From the NCBI GenBank assembly GCA_033065855.1, contig JAVXUO010001984.1, forward strand, positions 21,001 through 85,000: a stretch of 64,000 nucleotides of DNA, in the 5' to 3' direction. Positions 23,025 through 34,699 of the stretch are shown here, piece after piece. The position numbers and the translations under genes were made by a program. The number at the start of each line of letters is the position of its first letter. Position 1 is the first letter of the stretch. The notes under the pieces are model-generated. The model had not been told where the DNA came from, ran no database searches, and saw only the letters and a list, made by a program, of their open reading frames with translations. The stretch is from Escallonia rubra. Its lineage: Eukaryota > Streptophyta > Magnoliopsida > Escalloniales > Escalloniaceae.

Positions 23025-24383
23025 TCACTGTTCTTTTCGAGTGGGCTTTGCTGGTTTACTCACATGGCTGAGGAAGATCAATACTAGGGGAATAATGGTT
23101 CCGATGTAATGTATGCTCCCGTATGCCGCAAGCGTTTCACACAAGCTCAATACCTGAGATGGATGAAAAGAAGTATTAGAATTTCACCTTCGCTTTTAGG
23201 CCGCAAGCAAGCACACACGCAGGCGAGCACACATAGGCAAGCAAACACATACGGAAGCCCACAAGCATGCAGGCACACACGCGTGCACGCGAGCACACAT
23301 ACACAGAGACTAACCATGAATCCAACACAGGAGTAGTTCAGAACCAGAAGCGTGTAAGCAAAGTTCAAAAACACCAGCGACTTCTTAACTAGAGCCATAC
23401 TCGGGGGAAAAGCTTGCTGTCAATAGCTGTTGACAAATGAACGCAATAGGGTTGAGCAATCAAAGAAATGTTTAACCATCTGAGTAAGTCATACTACAGA
23501 GACCGAGTTTGTTACCTCTTAAACCAGCGATCATAACAGTTGATTGTACAAAGAATATGATGTACCTAGGATATAATCCCTATCATATCATGAAACAAAC
23601 AAGATAGTTAAGTTGCAAAGAGTATAGATCAATGCCAGCATCAATAAGCATAAATGATTTCAACAGTATCCTCTTTTTAAGGAGAAAAGAAAACCTTCAA
23701 AACATTTTTAGTCCTTAAACACGTGATACACACAAAATAAAGCCCATTGTGACATTTTACTATAATGAAGGGTTGAACACTGTCAGGATGTTTTGTAAGA
23801 GTTATGAATAATGGGTACCAAAACTGGTAATAAAATTGACAAAGGTCATGCAACTAATGTTATGGGTAGCCTCAGCGAGAAAGTAAGGGCTTGCAACGAC
23901 ACCGAAAATGATCCAAAATTACATTATCATCTTCCACAAACACTTCCAAGGGCATGCATGTGCAAGGACAAGTTCAATCAGCCTAGAGAACAATAACTCA
24001 CACAGTTCTTAACTTGTATAACTCGCAATATATCTTTACCAGAGTATGAGATAAAAAAATAATAGCCACAATATGCGCTACTTTTTCCCGATGGAAAACT
24101 AAAAGCATGCAAGGTAACTTCTAATGCAGCTGCTACAAGAGCAACAATTGGTAACTTCAATAAATCTCCATGCCACCATTGACTACGGTTTTAGCTATTA
24201 TTGCACAAGGAATGGATCAATTAATACACCAGATCAAAGCAGGGATTTGACAACATATTACTTAAAAGAACTTTCTGCAAAAGTTGTTTAAACTTACATG
24301 CCAAACAGCACTGACAGTCTGTGTTGCCAGCAACTGAAAGAAACCAGGTTTCTTTCCACTTTGAATAAGCCTCTCATAAACAT
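23025..24383 (-). pseudogene. Captured MBOAT lysophospholipid acyltransferase (LPCAT-like) 3' exons
   Basis: Four exons with splice signals are visible on the minus strand. 24298-24383 encodes VYERLIQSGKKPGFFQLLA, then TQTVSAVWH. 23516-23579 encodes GLYPRYIIFFVQSTVMIAGLR in 21 codons plus one base. 23315-23426 contains the region ending MALVKKSLVFLNFAYTLLV and LNYSCVGFM. 23025-23153 encodes VLSLCETLAAYGS and YIGTIIPLVLIFLSH, then a Lys-rich tail and a stop. This matches the C-terminus of plant MBOAT lysophospholipid acyltransferases (the Arabidopsis LPLAT/LPCAT type), including the conserved WHG-type His at the exon junction. Such enzymes reacylate lysophospholipids in the ER. In the third exon a TGA replaces the Trp of the YRWQQ-type motif and the phase is off, so the copy is not translatable. 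Introns are retained, so capture was at the DNA level. Confidence 0.87.
23195..23305. repeat. CA-rich low-complexity tract in captured intron
   Basis: Degenerate GCAAGCACACACGCAGGCGAGCACAC-type words. It lies in the intron between the last two acyltransferase exons, where both strands stay open by composition only. Confidence 0.6.
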
Positions 24384-25364
24384 CTAGAAGAACAAGAAAG
24401 TATTAGAAATTTTTCTTGAATCATCACATTCTTCATTCATAACAGCCACCTCGTGTGACCTTAGCAGTTTCTGACCAACTAGTGAGCTCCCTTGCCTTAT
24501 CAATAGATAATGCCCAGTTAATCAGGACAAGTGCACATAGACTGTGTTCTCAAGTCAAATGACGAAATCCATCTCACTAAAACAATTCCAATTTCAGTGC
24601 AAAGTAAATTGAAGTTTCCAGTTATCTGGCAAGTTGTGCTATGGAGATACCTCTACATTATGTAAAAATGTGGTAGAAGTCACCTGTGCTAACATACATG
24701 TTTTTTTAATTTAGAGTCTAAAATTCATCAAGAGTCTACCAAACATGTTTTTTTCATTCCCTAACCTTTTCTCTCAAAGGTTTCGTCCAACTTCTCTTTA
24801 TACATGCTGTAAGAACATCATTCATGCTCCGTGTACACTACAAATCCCTTGGCAATATAAGTTGATTCACTACTTTTTTCCTACCGGGATTTCTCGTGCA
24901 TTGTAAGACCAAAATCAGAGCCATGAAAAAATGTTAGATAATGTAATTCGCAGAAGATTAGATAGATAATCTTCGAAAATAAAATGAAAAATTTCAGAGA
25001 CAGAAGGAGAGAGAGCAAAACAGTCAATTACATCAACCAATCGAGAGCGAGACCGAAAGGGAGAGTGACATACCTGGGAGACATACGAGAATGCAGGCCG
25101 ATACATGAGGTGGAGGAGCTTACGGCGGTGCGTGGTGATCTGCAATTTGAGGGAGATCAGAGAGTGAATTAGGGATTTTGGGTAAGATGGCGGTGCTGTG
25201 TCGGCGAACGGTAGAGCCGGCGAGGTGCGGCAGTGAGTTGGGTGTGTGGGAGGTGAGTGGTTACGATTTAGGGCTAGAGAGAGAGAGAGAGAGAATAGGG
25301 GGAATGGTGTGAGCGGCGGGGAGAAAAGAACGAAAGGGTAGGGTTTTTTAATTTTAAGGACTTT
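24384..25364 (-). other. Upstream part of CACTA cargo, identity uncertain
   Basis: The acyltransferase exons upstream of the VYERL exon are not found. On the minus strand, 24440-24545 has a short open stretch with NWALSIDKARELTSWSE. At 25000-25170 there is a possible exon (HRRKLLHLMYRPAFSYVSQ) between an AG and a GT. Farther on, a CT-rich tract (about 25272-25300) resembles a plant 5' leader. These could be fragments of one or more other captured genes or a promoter. I do not recognise them. Confidence 0.35.
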
Positions 25365-26581
25365 TAACGACGGATTTATTCCGTCGGAAAAAGTCCGTCG
25401 GTAAAAATCATTTTCAAATTTTTTTGGCAAAAGAGAAAAAAGGGAGAAAATTGAAAATAAAAATTAGCGACGGAATATTCCGTCGGTAAAAGTCCGTCGC
25501 TAAAGATCTTTACCGACGAAAAATCCCTCGAAAAATGTTTTTTAACAACGGACCTTTACCCACGGATGATCCGTCGGTAAAAGTGACTTTTAGCGACGGA
25601 TTCAAATCCGTCGCTAAAAGTCCGTCGGAAAAAATTGTTTTTCTTGTAGTGTTTCTTCTTTAATTTACACCCACACAAACACCCCCCCCCGCCCCCACAA
25701 TACTGTCACACACGCACACAACCCCCACACACACTGGGGTAGATGGATGGGAGGGGGAAAATGAGGAAAGAAGATCAGCGGCGAGACAGCGCTAGAGAGC
25801 AAGAACAGAAGATCGACCGGCAAATCGCCACGGTGAGGTAGATCGGTTGTGCCACTATTTTCAGGCAGAGTAACTGTGACGTTGGAGTCTCGATCGGCGC
25901 AACATTGAGAACTGGCACCATTGCTACTGATCATGGTTCGACAGCGTGACGAAGGCAGAGATAGGGGCGGTGATGGCAGCGGCAGGTACTGATGATTGTC
26001 ACGGTCGATGATTGTCGACGGTGAGGCAGTAAGGCGACGGGGATGCTATTTGTCGTGGTAGTAAGGGCGCCGATTGGCGCGGTGGTGGTGACACGCAGTG
26101 ATCAATGGCGTTGTTAGGCAATGGCAGTAGTGATGGTGGTCTGGTGGTTTTGGTTAGTGACGGTGGTAATGGGGATGATGGGTAACAGGTATTAGGTTTG
26201 TGACGGCTGTGTTGGTTTTATGATGGCGGTGTTAGGCAATGGTGGTGGTCTGGTGGTTTTGGTGGGTGATGGTGGTAATGGGGATTATAGTCGCGTGGGG
26301 TGGGGGGGTGGGGGAAGGAAAGAGATAGAGATAGAGATTTTATTATTATTATTATTAAATTAAGGAAGACAAAAAAATCGAACGAATGTGATTTTAAGGT
26401 ATCATTTTTTCATAATGCCGGTTTTGTCTCTCTAACTTTCTAACAGCATCCATCTTCCATCAGCCGATGTACTGATTTGGTACGTTATTTTAAAATTTGG
26501 TACTTCATTGGTTCACCTTCAAACTTGGGTATTAAAGTTGTACATAGTGTAAACTTGAGGGTACAATTTTGAGATTTGTCC

Positions 26582-28075
26582 TAAATATTAATAGATATTT
26601 GATTCTAATTAGGTTCAGACGAATATATCTATGTATTGGCAACATATACAAATAAATGGTAGTATTATACCAACAATGATAATGTCATAACCTTGATAGG
26701 TACCATTATATTAGTTATGACAGATTTAACCATAATAATCTCCCTTGTATCATGCATTATTCTTATGAGTATTATACTACCAATGATAATGTCATAACCT
26801 TAATAGGTACCATAATATTAGTTATGACAAATTTAACCGTAATAATCTCCCTCATATCATGCATTATTCTTATGACATGCATTAACTTTTTACCTATGAC
26901 CACAAGAGCAACAATGACTTAATCTTAATAGTTACCATAATATTAATTATGGCAAACTTAATTGTAAAATCTCTCTCATATCATGTCTTTTTCTTATGAC
27001 ATGCAATAAATAGAGCAAGTGAAGCAGCACAATTGGTGGTGAATGGAGGCTCTCTTTTTATTCGTCTCTATAAGAGCCACAATGACACCTCCTTCTGAAG
27101 AGGGTCAAAAATTGCGTTGACTATAAAAAAATTCATTTTATATAGTCTTCTACATATAGCTGTAACTATCTCTATAGTATTTAACTACCTTTTAGACAAA
27201 TCTGATAAATCCACTATTTTGCTGTGATCCTTGTTGTTTGGGAATAATTAATTAAGCTTTACTCATCCACTTTCGGTACAAAAGGGAGAAGAAAAAGATA
27301 AATATATACTTTCTAGTCATTTTACTGAGATAAAAAATAATTTATTTAGAAAGGTACCAGTACTAGAATGAAGTTCTACATGCCTTTAGATGAAGCTACA
27401 ATTTTTCACATAACAATGCATTCAATCTCCTTAGTTTGTCATTGTTATGCTTTAAGCATATTAAAGGCTAATCAATTAGTGTGATTATGACTGTGATAAA
27501 AGGTTATAACTTGGAGAGTCATCACGGAAAATTTTAAGGTATAGAGCATACAAAAAGAAGAGTCGTGATTACCACTTGGAGAGTTGTCACATGAAAAATT
27601 TTATGGCGTAGAGCATACAAAAAGAAGAGACAAAGAAGTCACGTAAGATTTTAAGCCATAAATACTCTTTTGGGGAGGGAAGTTGGAACTTGCAAGCAAG
27701 CACATTAAAGGATAGCATGCTAACGAGCATACCATTGATAATTATCGTCAATTAGGACACAATAGAGTCATACTCCCTTAGTTCCCTTAAATTTTTTCTT
27801 TTGACTTTTTACGGATTCTTAGGGTATATGTAGCGCTTAAAAACACTGATTTTTTCATTGCCTTTTTACCTAAATTGACTTGCAAAAATGATACTTGCTT
27901 GATCTATGATTGCTATTAAAGTCCAATTGAATGTTTATATGTACCAAAGTCTCTCTAAGATCCCGAAAAAATATGAAAGGGAAGACATAATGGAACGGGA
28001 GGAGCACTTAAATTTTGTTATAACATGAAAAGCTACACGGGCCTTAGCCTACACGACATGGTGGCCCATTGCCCT
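26582..28075 (+). repeat. Intergenic block, unit 2 of 3
   Basis: Matches 61320-62750 throughout and 10961-12190 in its second half. An internal tandem duplication (about 26690-26870, TAATGTCATAACCTTRATAGG) is visible. The ATL exon that follows the other two copies is absent here. The block joins directly to a CCTTATTTTTTTCCTTCC stretch. No coding potential. Confidence 0.75.
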
Positions 28076-28124
28076 TATTTTTTTCCTTCCTTTCCTCTAC
28101 TTGTTTAGTTTTGGTCAAGTTCTA

Positions 28125-29328
28125 GTTAGGGGTGCAACTTAGACGGGTTGGGTTGAATTGGGTTTTAACCCAACCCAAAAAAACCCAATATTTTAAAAGT
28201 CCATCTCAACCCAACCCAACTTGGGTTTTTTTGTAAAAAAAGCCCAACCCAACCCAACCCAACCCAAGTAAAAATACTACGGGTCCGGTTTCAACCTAAA
28301 CAAACCCAAGTGCAATTAACATCGTTAAATCTTTTGTTTTTTATTTTACAAAATAATCATCAACTCGTTTTATTATCTAAAGACTAGCATGACTCGCATT
28401 TGACTTATACGATATACTTTATTTTTGATAAATGAAAAGTTTGATTTATTTGGTCAAAGATGAAAAAACAAACAAAAAAAAAAATTCTACATAAAAAAAA
28501 AAGAAGAAAAAGCAAAAGGAGAAGAACACAAGGCAACAAAAGAAAGAAAAAGAAGTCTGAAGAGAAAACAGAAGAAACCAAGAAAGAAGGAGAAAAAAGG
28601 TCTTGAAAAGAAAATAAAAGCAGAAGAGAAAGAAGGCAGCAGGTGGCGCAAAGAAGAGAAAAGAAGACGGCGGCAGAAGAATTTAAGCATCGCGACAAAA
28701 GGCGAAGGCACACCGGCGACTGCCTCAGAGAACACTGGAAGGTGACGCCGGCAGATGGGTAAATCAGATCTGAAAAAAAATGAGTTACGGTGGATGCCGA
28801 CGACGGCGAGGTGACCGGTTTTAGGATCAACAATAGATGCGACGGCCAAGAGCGGTGGTAGCTATGGCCACCGACAGCTACGGCGTATCCCAGCGACAAG
28901 TGAACGACGACGCCGATCTCGATTTGGGGTACATTCAAACGTCGCCAAAATTTGCCTAGGAAAAAAAATCTATTTCTACAAATTCATTGTTTCGTTGGTG
29001 TTTGTGAGAAGTATGGGAGCACATGGATGTCTTTGGGTACAGTTGCGTTGCGAGTTGTCGATGGTGAAATAAAGCAACGGCATGCCGCAGACTGATCATA
29101 CCACTGTGTCTTTGGGAGGGTGAAAATGAGGAGACCACTGTGTCTTCGCTGGAGAAGCAGGAGCGGACTGTCGGGGAACCCTAGAAAATGATTTGGGCAA
29201 AATTGGCTACGCCTCAGCCGATTGTCGAGGAAGGAGAGAAATCAGAGAATGAAGGGAGATTCGTTAACTTGTTAGGATGGGTTAGCTTGGTTTTAATGGG
29301 TTTGACCCAATTTAATTCATATAAACAT
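28125..29328. repeat. Unclassified repeat with CCCAA pentamers and purine-rich tract
   Basis: Starts TAGGGGTGCAACTTAGACGGG and is rich in CCCAA/GGGTT words (28140-28270), a pattern common at ends of plant hAT-like and related elements. A matching right terminus was not found. 28465-28680 is strongly purine-rich (AAAGAAGAAA words), which creates the Phe/Ser-rich minus-strand frames. They match nothing known. No gene is called. Confidence 0.45.
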
Positions 29329-29329
29329 T

Positions 29330-29482
29330 AGGGTGAATTGCACTAAACCCCCTGAGATTTACACCCGAGTCTCACAAAGGACCCTAAAGTTTCAATTTCA
29401 ACAACTAACACCCCAACTTTGCATTTTCGATCCAATTGGACCCAAAATCGATTTTCCATTACAAGAGCTGTGGATGGCCGTT
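29330..29482. mobile_element. MULE-type terminal sequence abutting a receptor-kinase exon
   Basis: AGGGTGAATTGCACTAAACCCCCTGAG at 29330 resembles the common plant MULE/MITE end, and its likely mates lie at 30836 and 31042 (CTCAGGGGACAGTTTTGTAATTAACCCT). It runs directly into the GUB_WAK exon at about 29483, in the place where the signal peptide should be. Confidence 0.5.
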
Positions 29483-32400
29483 CACCTAGTGCCAAGAGAA
29501 CTGGAAACCTGCAGCAAGAGTACTGCTCCCCTTCATCTTGCGGAACTATCGGCAATATCACATCCCCGTTCTGGTTAAGAGGCGATCGTCGTCGTTGCGG
29601 TGAACACTACTTGGAACTAGTTTGCGAGAACAATCGCACCGTAATGTACCTGGGCGCTGAAAAATACTACGTTGAAGACATCTCTTACAGATCGCCAATT
29701 AGAATACGTGTAATAGATGTCGGTCTGGACAATGATTTCTGCTCCATTCTTCGGGCTTCTTCTCGGAATCCCTGTACAGTTGTACGAGGCCACACGTATG
29801 GGTCTCTTAACGTGGATGGGTATCTTAACGTGGATGGGCCGACAAGATTAATATATTTTGTGACGTGTCCATCCCCAGTTGATTCTCCCAACTATGTGAA
29901 TTTTCCAGTTGCACTCCCCAGAGCTATTTTTATGCTGTAGTTGATACATTGAGTGATCTAAGCATTATCCATGACACGTGCAACGTCAGCCTAGCCTATC
30001 CCTATCCCTACCTTGGGGATGTTGATTTCAGCAACCTCTCTATTTCTTCTGTGCACCAGCAGTTGATACGCGGGTTTGAAATGTCTTGGTATTATGGTAA
30101 CTATCGTCTTCCGTTTAAAGAGAGGTATGTTATATGGAGGTGTCAAATAAATATCATCACTGCGTAATTCTTCAAGTTCCAAATGAAATGTTGTTGGTTA
30201 TATTAAATTTAAACCTCATGGAAATATCTTCAAGTTCCAAATGAGAATTGACATATATTTTCATGCCAAAAAGTTGACTTTAAATTTAAACATCATGGAA
30301 ATATCTGTCAATTCTCATCCCATCTCCCTTTCTCTATGTTTTTAAATTTAAATTGAGAATAATAAATGAAAGTTGACTTTAAATTTGAAATTGAAAATCG
30401 TAAATCAAAAATATATAATTCATAAATAAAGATCTTTCAAAAATAATTTACAAAGTGATATGACTTCATTTATAAAAATATTTTACATTGATTAAAATTA
30501 AATCCTAATATGATGATACATTGATTAAATAAAGTTTTATAAGGTGTAGAATTTAATTTCTACTTACATGTGATAAACTACAATTATGGCAACAATAGTT
30601 ACAATTTTTTTAAATGGAAAGGGAGATGAGGTGAAAATTGACAGATATTCACATGCCAAAAAGCATGCGCGCATTACATACGGATTTAACGTCCAATTTT
30701 AAATGAAAATCTAATTTTGGACTCGTTTGCGATATTTTTGTCAAGGTCAGGGAACATTATTGCAAAAGTTGAAAACACTGGGAGCGATTTGCAAAAATGT
30801 GTAAACTCAGGGGACAGTTTTGTATTTAACACTATGCGAAATGACAGATCTACCCATGCCAAAATGGCATGTGCACAGCACATGCTGACTTAACGTCCGA
30901 ATTTAGACGGCCATCCAATTTTGGAGCTGTTTGCAATGGTTTTGTCAACCTCAGGGGACAATATTACAAAAGTTGTAAACACGGGAAGCAAAGTGCAAAA
31001 ACGTGTAAACCTCAGGGGACAGTTTTGTAATTAACCCTACTTTAAATGAAGTCCTAATGGGTTACTGTATTATTATTAGCTATATAAAAATCTATGTTTC
31101 GAATTGCATAAGACTTACTAAATTTAGACGTTTCCTATTCTTGCAAATCTAATTACTCATTCATATATTGCATAGATATCGTCTGATTTTCGAGACGTTT
31201 GATCGAAACAAGTTCCTATTTAAACGATGAAATCATGCATAAATACGCCAGTTATGTAAACTATGCGCTATATTCATGTTTAGCATGTAAGTTGCAAGAT
31301 GTACTTCGGAAAATTAGTAAATCTTACTCGTACAAAAGAGTGTTGATTAATGGGGACATGCCAAAAAATAGCAGGTGCAAGTTTTCCCACTCTGAGATTG
31401 CACCAAACTTGAATTTTGCTATAAGCCAGAATCTTGTGGAGTACTGTCAACCATCCATATTGCACCATATAATTAACAGATAATTGACACCTCTTTAGAT
31501 CTATAATGATCACATGCTTCCAAAATCTTAAAAAAAGAGCATTCATCTCAATGTGGTCTAATGCGTGCTTTGTCTTTGATTTTATTGCGAAGGAGGATAC
31601 CTCGTAGGAAGGACTTCGATCGGGATAGTATGCTTGATTCTGGTTCTTGTGTACAGATATAGAAGAAGACACTTGTCGATGGATGACAGTATTGAAAGCT
31701 TCCTTCAGGGTCACAATAATTTTATGCCGATTAGGTACTCTTATTCAGAGATAAAACAAATGACAAAATGTTTCAATGATAAATTAGGTGAAGGAGGGTA
31801 TGGATCGGTGTTTAAAGCAAAACTTCGGAGTGGCCGTTTTGTAGCAGTAAAATTGTTGGGGAAGTCAAAAGCTAGTGGACAGGATTTTATCAGCGAAGTT
31901 GGCACAATTGGAAGGATTCATCATGTCAATGTGGTTCAACTGATTGGATTTTGTGCAGAGGGATCAAAACGAGCTCTTGTGTACGAGTTCATGCCTAATG
32001 CTTCTCTTGATAAGTTTATTTTCTCCGGGGGAGAGAAGAAGACCCCTTTAAGCTGGGACACAATATATGAAATTGCTCTTGGAGTGGCTCGAGGGATTGA
32101 GTACCTGCATAGAGGATGTGACATGCAAATTCTGCATTTTGATATCAAACCCCACAATATTCTTTTGGATGAAAATTTTGTCCCAAAAGTTTCAGACTTT
32201 GGACTCGCAAAATTGTACTCGACAGATGCTAGTATTGTATCTCTCACTGCAGCACGGGGAACGTTAAGATATATTGCCCCCGAATTATTTTACAAATATA
32301 TCGGTGGTGTCTCATTTAAGGCTGATGTGTACAGCTTTGGCATGCTGTTGATGGAAATGGTGGGTAGAAGGAAAAATGTGAACGCATGTGCAGACCACTC

Positions 32401-32707
32401 AAGTAAGATATACTTCCCATCATGGATTTATGATCGCATTGAACAAGGAGGGGACATGGAGTTAGGAAATGTCTCTGAAGATGTTGGAAAGCTCGCGAGG
32501 AAGATGACCTTGGTTGCGCTATGGTGCATACAGATGAAGCCTATGGATCGTCCGTCCATGAGCAAAGTCATGGGCATGCTTGAAGGGGAAGTCGGATTGC
32601 TGCAGATTCCTCCTAAACCAACTTTTTATCCTCAGGAGGTTTCCGTTGCGGAGGATCATGGAATATCATCTTCTTCATCCGATATCGACATAAGCATAAC
32701 TAACTGA
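29483..32707 (+). pseudogene. LRK10L receptor kinase pseudogene B (kinase exon intact)
   Basis: Exon 1 (29483-30124) encodes a GUB_WAK ectodomain starting at CSPSSCGTIGN. It has no ATG or signal peptide, because the 5' end is replaced by MULE-like sequence. A one-base deletion at about 29901 shifts the frame and gives TAG at 29938. The correct reading continues in another frame (VHQQLIRGFEMSWYY) to the GTATGT donor. The 47-nt second exon of gene C is not found. The membrane-kinase exon (31596-32707) is fully open. It has [33 protein letters not shown], the non-RD loop [20 protein letters not shown] and DVYSFG. The kinase is about 90% identical to gene C by eye. A protein from the kinase exon alone is possible but unsupported. 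Confidence 0.85.
30170..31045. mobile_element. Transposon-derived intron sequence with repeated MULE-like ends
   Basis: Two tandem copies of a related end are present. The first runs about 30680-30836 and ends TTTTGTATTTAACACT. The second runs about 30885-31042 and ends TTTTGTAATTAACCCT. Both carry CTCAGGGGACAGTTTTGT. An inverted repeat with ATTGACATATATTTTCATG and its partner lies at 30243-30330. They replace the region where gene C has its small exon. No open frame. Confidence 0.5.
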
Positions 32708-33777
32708 ACTCTTGGAATAGTGTTGTGTCAAGTTTTTTAGTATGTACTTTCAATCACATAAATTTCATATCCTCTTTGCACACCAAAATAAAAGTAAATT
32801 AGCTTCTACTTTCTTATGGAGGAGGTGTAGCTTTATTATTATAGTGGAAAATTCCTTTAACAAAGTTTTCTAGCAACGTAACTGCAACTCTTCTATCTTT
32901 CACACCTGATATGCTTTGGCATCCCTGTAAACAGATTTAGATGGATCATGCTTGAAATACCCTGAATCAAGTCTAATATCTTCTCTTTCACGTACGAGGA
33001 AATGATCACTTCCATATGAAGATATTTGAGGAGTTCATGTATTAGATTGTGATTTATGATATTGTTGTACCCAACTAATTTGGTTTGAAGAAAATCGGGA
33101 AACTCATATTGAAGGTGGTGGCCGACATATTGGGAATTGGTAGTGGTGAAGGACTTCGAGAGGACTGTTGACGGTAATGTTTGTCATGGCATGTCGAGTT
33201 TCAGCAACTCAATGACAAAACATCTGCATGGGTTTCTTGCAATCACGTCACCAAAATTCAAAGAAATGGTAAATTATTTGATCCTGGGAGTGCGTGCAAT
33301 TGGAGTTGTTTCATAAAAAGCTGATGCTAACTAAATTTTTCTCGGAAGAAGGAAAAAGTTGAGTGCATTAGGGAATAATTCGAACTAGGTTTACTTTTTG
33401 TTGTCTCTTCGTGGGCTTAAGGTGGCTCTAGTTGTTACATTTCACTACTTATCGCCCTTACCTAGCAACCACGTTGAAGTGGAACTTTGAATTTGCATGT
33501 CGTCGTGCTTCTGTATTTTTCCAGATCTAGATTGCTTGATTGCCATTACATTTGCGATCTTCTGTATCAAGTTTGTGGAATTATAGTTGAGGATCTCTGA
33601 GGTTCACTAGATTCAATAAGCTTTAAAACTGCTTCTACTACTTGATATGACCGAGTAGAATTATATTTATGTTTAGACCATCGATGACTGACATGCTAAG
33701 AAATCAGTAATACATTTGCATTCTCAATCAAAGTCACGTAAGCTCGCTAAAGCAACCATCTAGGAACCATACATCTA
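32708..33777 (+). other. 3' flank of pseudogene B
   Basis: No gene. 33180-33777 is homologous to 43375-43980 downstream of gene C (for example TTTGATCCTGGGAGTGCGTG). B and C are therefore tandem duplicates including their flanks. Homology stops at 33777. Confidence 0.7.
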
Positions 33778-33849
33778 ATGGTTAGTTTTTCGATGCCTAC
33801 TTGATGCACATTATCAACATCTTGGGCACATTCATGATTACAACAAGTT

Positions 33850-34699
33850 GTTATACACACAAATTTCATGTCTAAACTGTGAGATAAGAAATAATGCACA
33901 AAATTCATTTAATAATTTTTAAATTAAGGGTTACACAACTCTGTGATTTATACAAGAAATAAATTTAAATCCTCTGATTCGATCTCCAGTTTGTTCACGA
34001 TCCAAGAAATAGCTTGATCTTGAAACGTGGATTTGGCTTCTTCAATCTTTGTTGTTGAAAGATCGTCGAAATGATGCTTGATCGAGAGCTTCAAGACTTT
34101 ATCCCAAACAAGTACGGCGATCCTTGCTTGTAGAATCACTGATGTTAAAGGCGGATTTCTCTTCGATTTGAGGCGAAAGAGAAACCGATTTTCGTGATTT
34201 AAAAGTATTCGATTAAAGAACGGCGGCACTGTATTAGTGCATATTGTTCTTCAAATGAAGCACAACCTGAGAGATGACAGCATTTTGGTGGAGCTTAGGC
34301 TTTGATCACGAAGACCCTGTGTGTCTTTCTTCTCTATCTCAAGCCCTCTATTTATAGGCAAGATGGTAGGATTAAGTTTAGAAAACTCGTGATTTGGTGC
34401 TTTGACTTTTAATTAAAGGAATTTTTGTCCCTCTTAATTCATTCTAGATCAATTAAATTAATTTCTTTTCATTTAATCTCTTTCAGTTAAACTTGACTTA
34501 TTTGAATTTTCTGATAAAAAGACTATGGGTTGGACTAAGAATTTTTATTTGGACTAGTCCTTCCAATTTGTCTTTGCGCTCGTTGTCTTGTTTGGCTCAA
34601 TGTCAGCATCTAGGTTCGCATTTCTAGCAGCGTTGAATATTTAAGCGGTCATTAATCATTTGCATTATTAACCAGCACAAAAAATTTGTTGTCTACAGT
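33850..34699 (-). mobile_element. LTR-like sequence (possible solo LTR), minus strand
   Basis: On the minus strand it starts TGTAGACAACAAATTTTTTG (34680-34699), a start seen in plant LTRs. It carries a TATA box, CTATAAATAGAGGG (about 34349-34362), followed by an AG-rich leader-like stretch. The right side abuts a GUB_WAK exon fragment at 34700. I could not find the other terminus or a target duplication with certainty. The minus frame at 33948-34229 is not a recognised protein. Confidence 0.45.

Larger units (their letters stand above)
22076..25651. mobile_element. CACTA (En/Spm) transposon, non-autonomous, carrying host exons
   Basis: The left end is CACTACAAGAAAAA and the right end is TTTTTCTTGTAGTG, the canonical CACTA termini. 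Both ends carry dense sub-terminal repeats of AGCGACGGA / TCCGTCGCTAAAA (22095-22540 and 25365-25625) in both orientations, the expected transposase-binding arrays. The 3-bp flanks are CTT and TTT, so the target duplication is imperfect. The 3.6-kb element has no TNP transposase. Its interior is a piece of a lysophospholipid acyltransferase gene on the minus strand (23025-24383). It sits inside an older MULE (21813-26581). Confidence 0.9.
21813..26581. mobile_element. Non-autonomous MULE with a nested CACTA element
   Basis: Terminal inverted repeats of about 170 bp begin GGGCAAATATCAAAAC at the left and, on the minus strand, GGACAAATCTCAAAAT at the right. Flanks are TAGATACTA (21804-21812) and TAAATATTA (26582-26590). 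Compared with TAGATATTA at the empty paralogous site (about 61320), these fit a decayed 9-bp target duplication, the MULE hallmark. Without the inserted CACTA (22076-25651) the element is about 1.2 kb. The right part holds C/A-rich and GTGGT-rich low-complexity sequence and an (ATT)n run at about 26339-26356. No transposase is seen. Confidence 0.72.

Noticed and set aside
24915-25430. 171-codon minus-strand frame
   Set aside because: Driven by the CT-rich tract and the CACTA sub-terminal repeats. No domain seen, although part of it may be a captured exon.
28140-28270. Telomere-like CCCAA repeats
   Set aside because: The unit is a pentamer (AACCC), not the plant telomere TTTAGGG, and lies inside a transposon-like repeat.
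28405-28938. 177-codon Phe/Leu/Ser-rich minus-strand frame that looks like a membrane protein
   Set aside because: It is the complement of a purine-rich low-complexity tract. No conserved motif.
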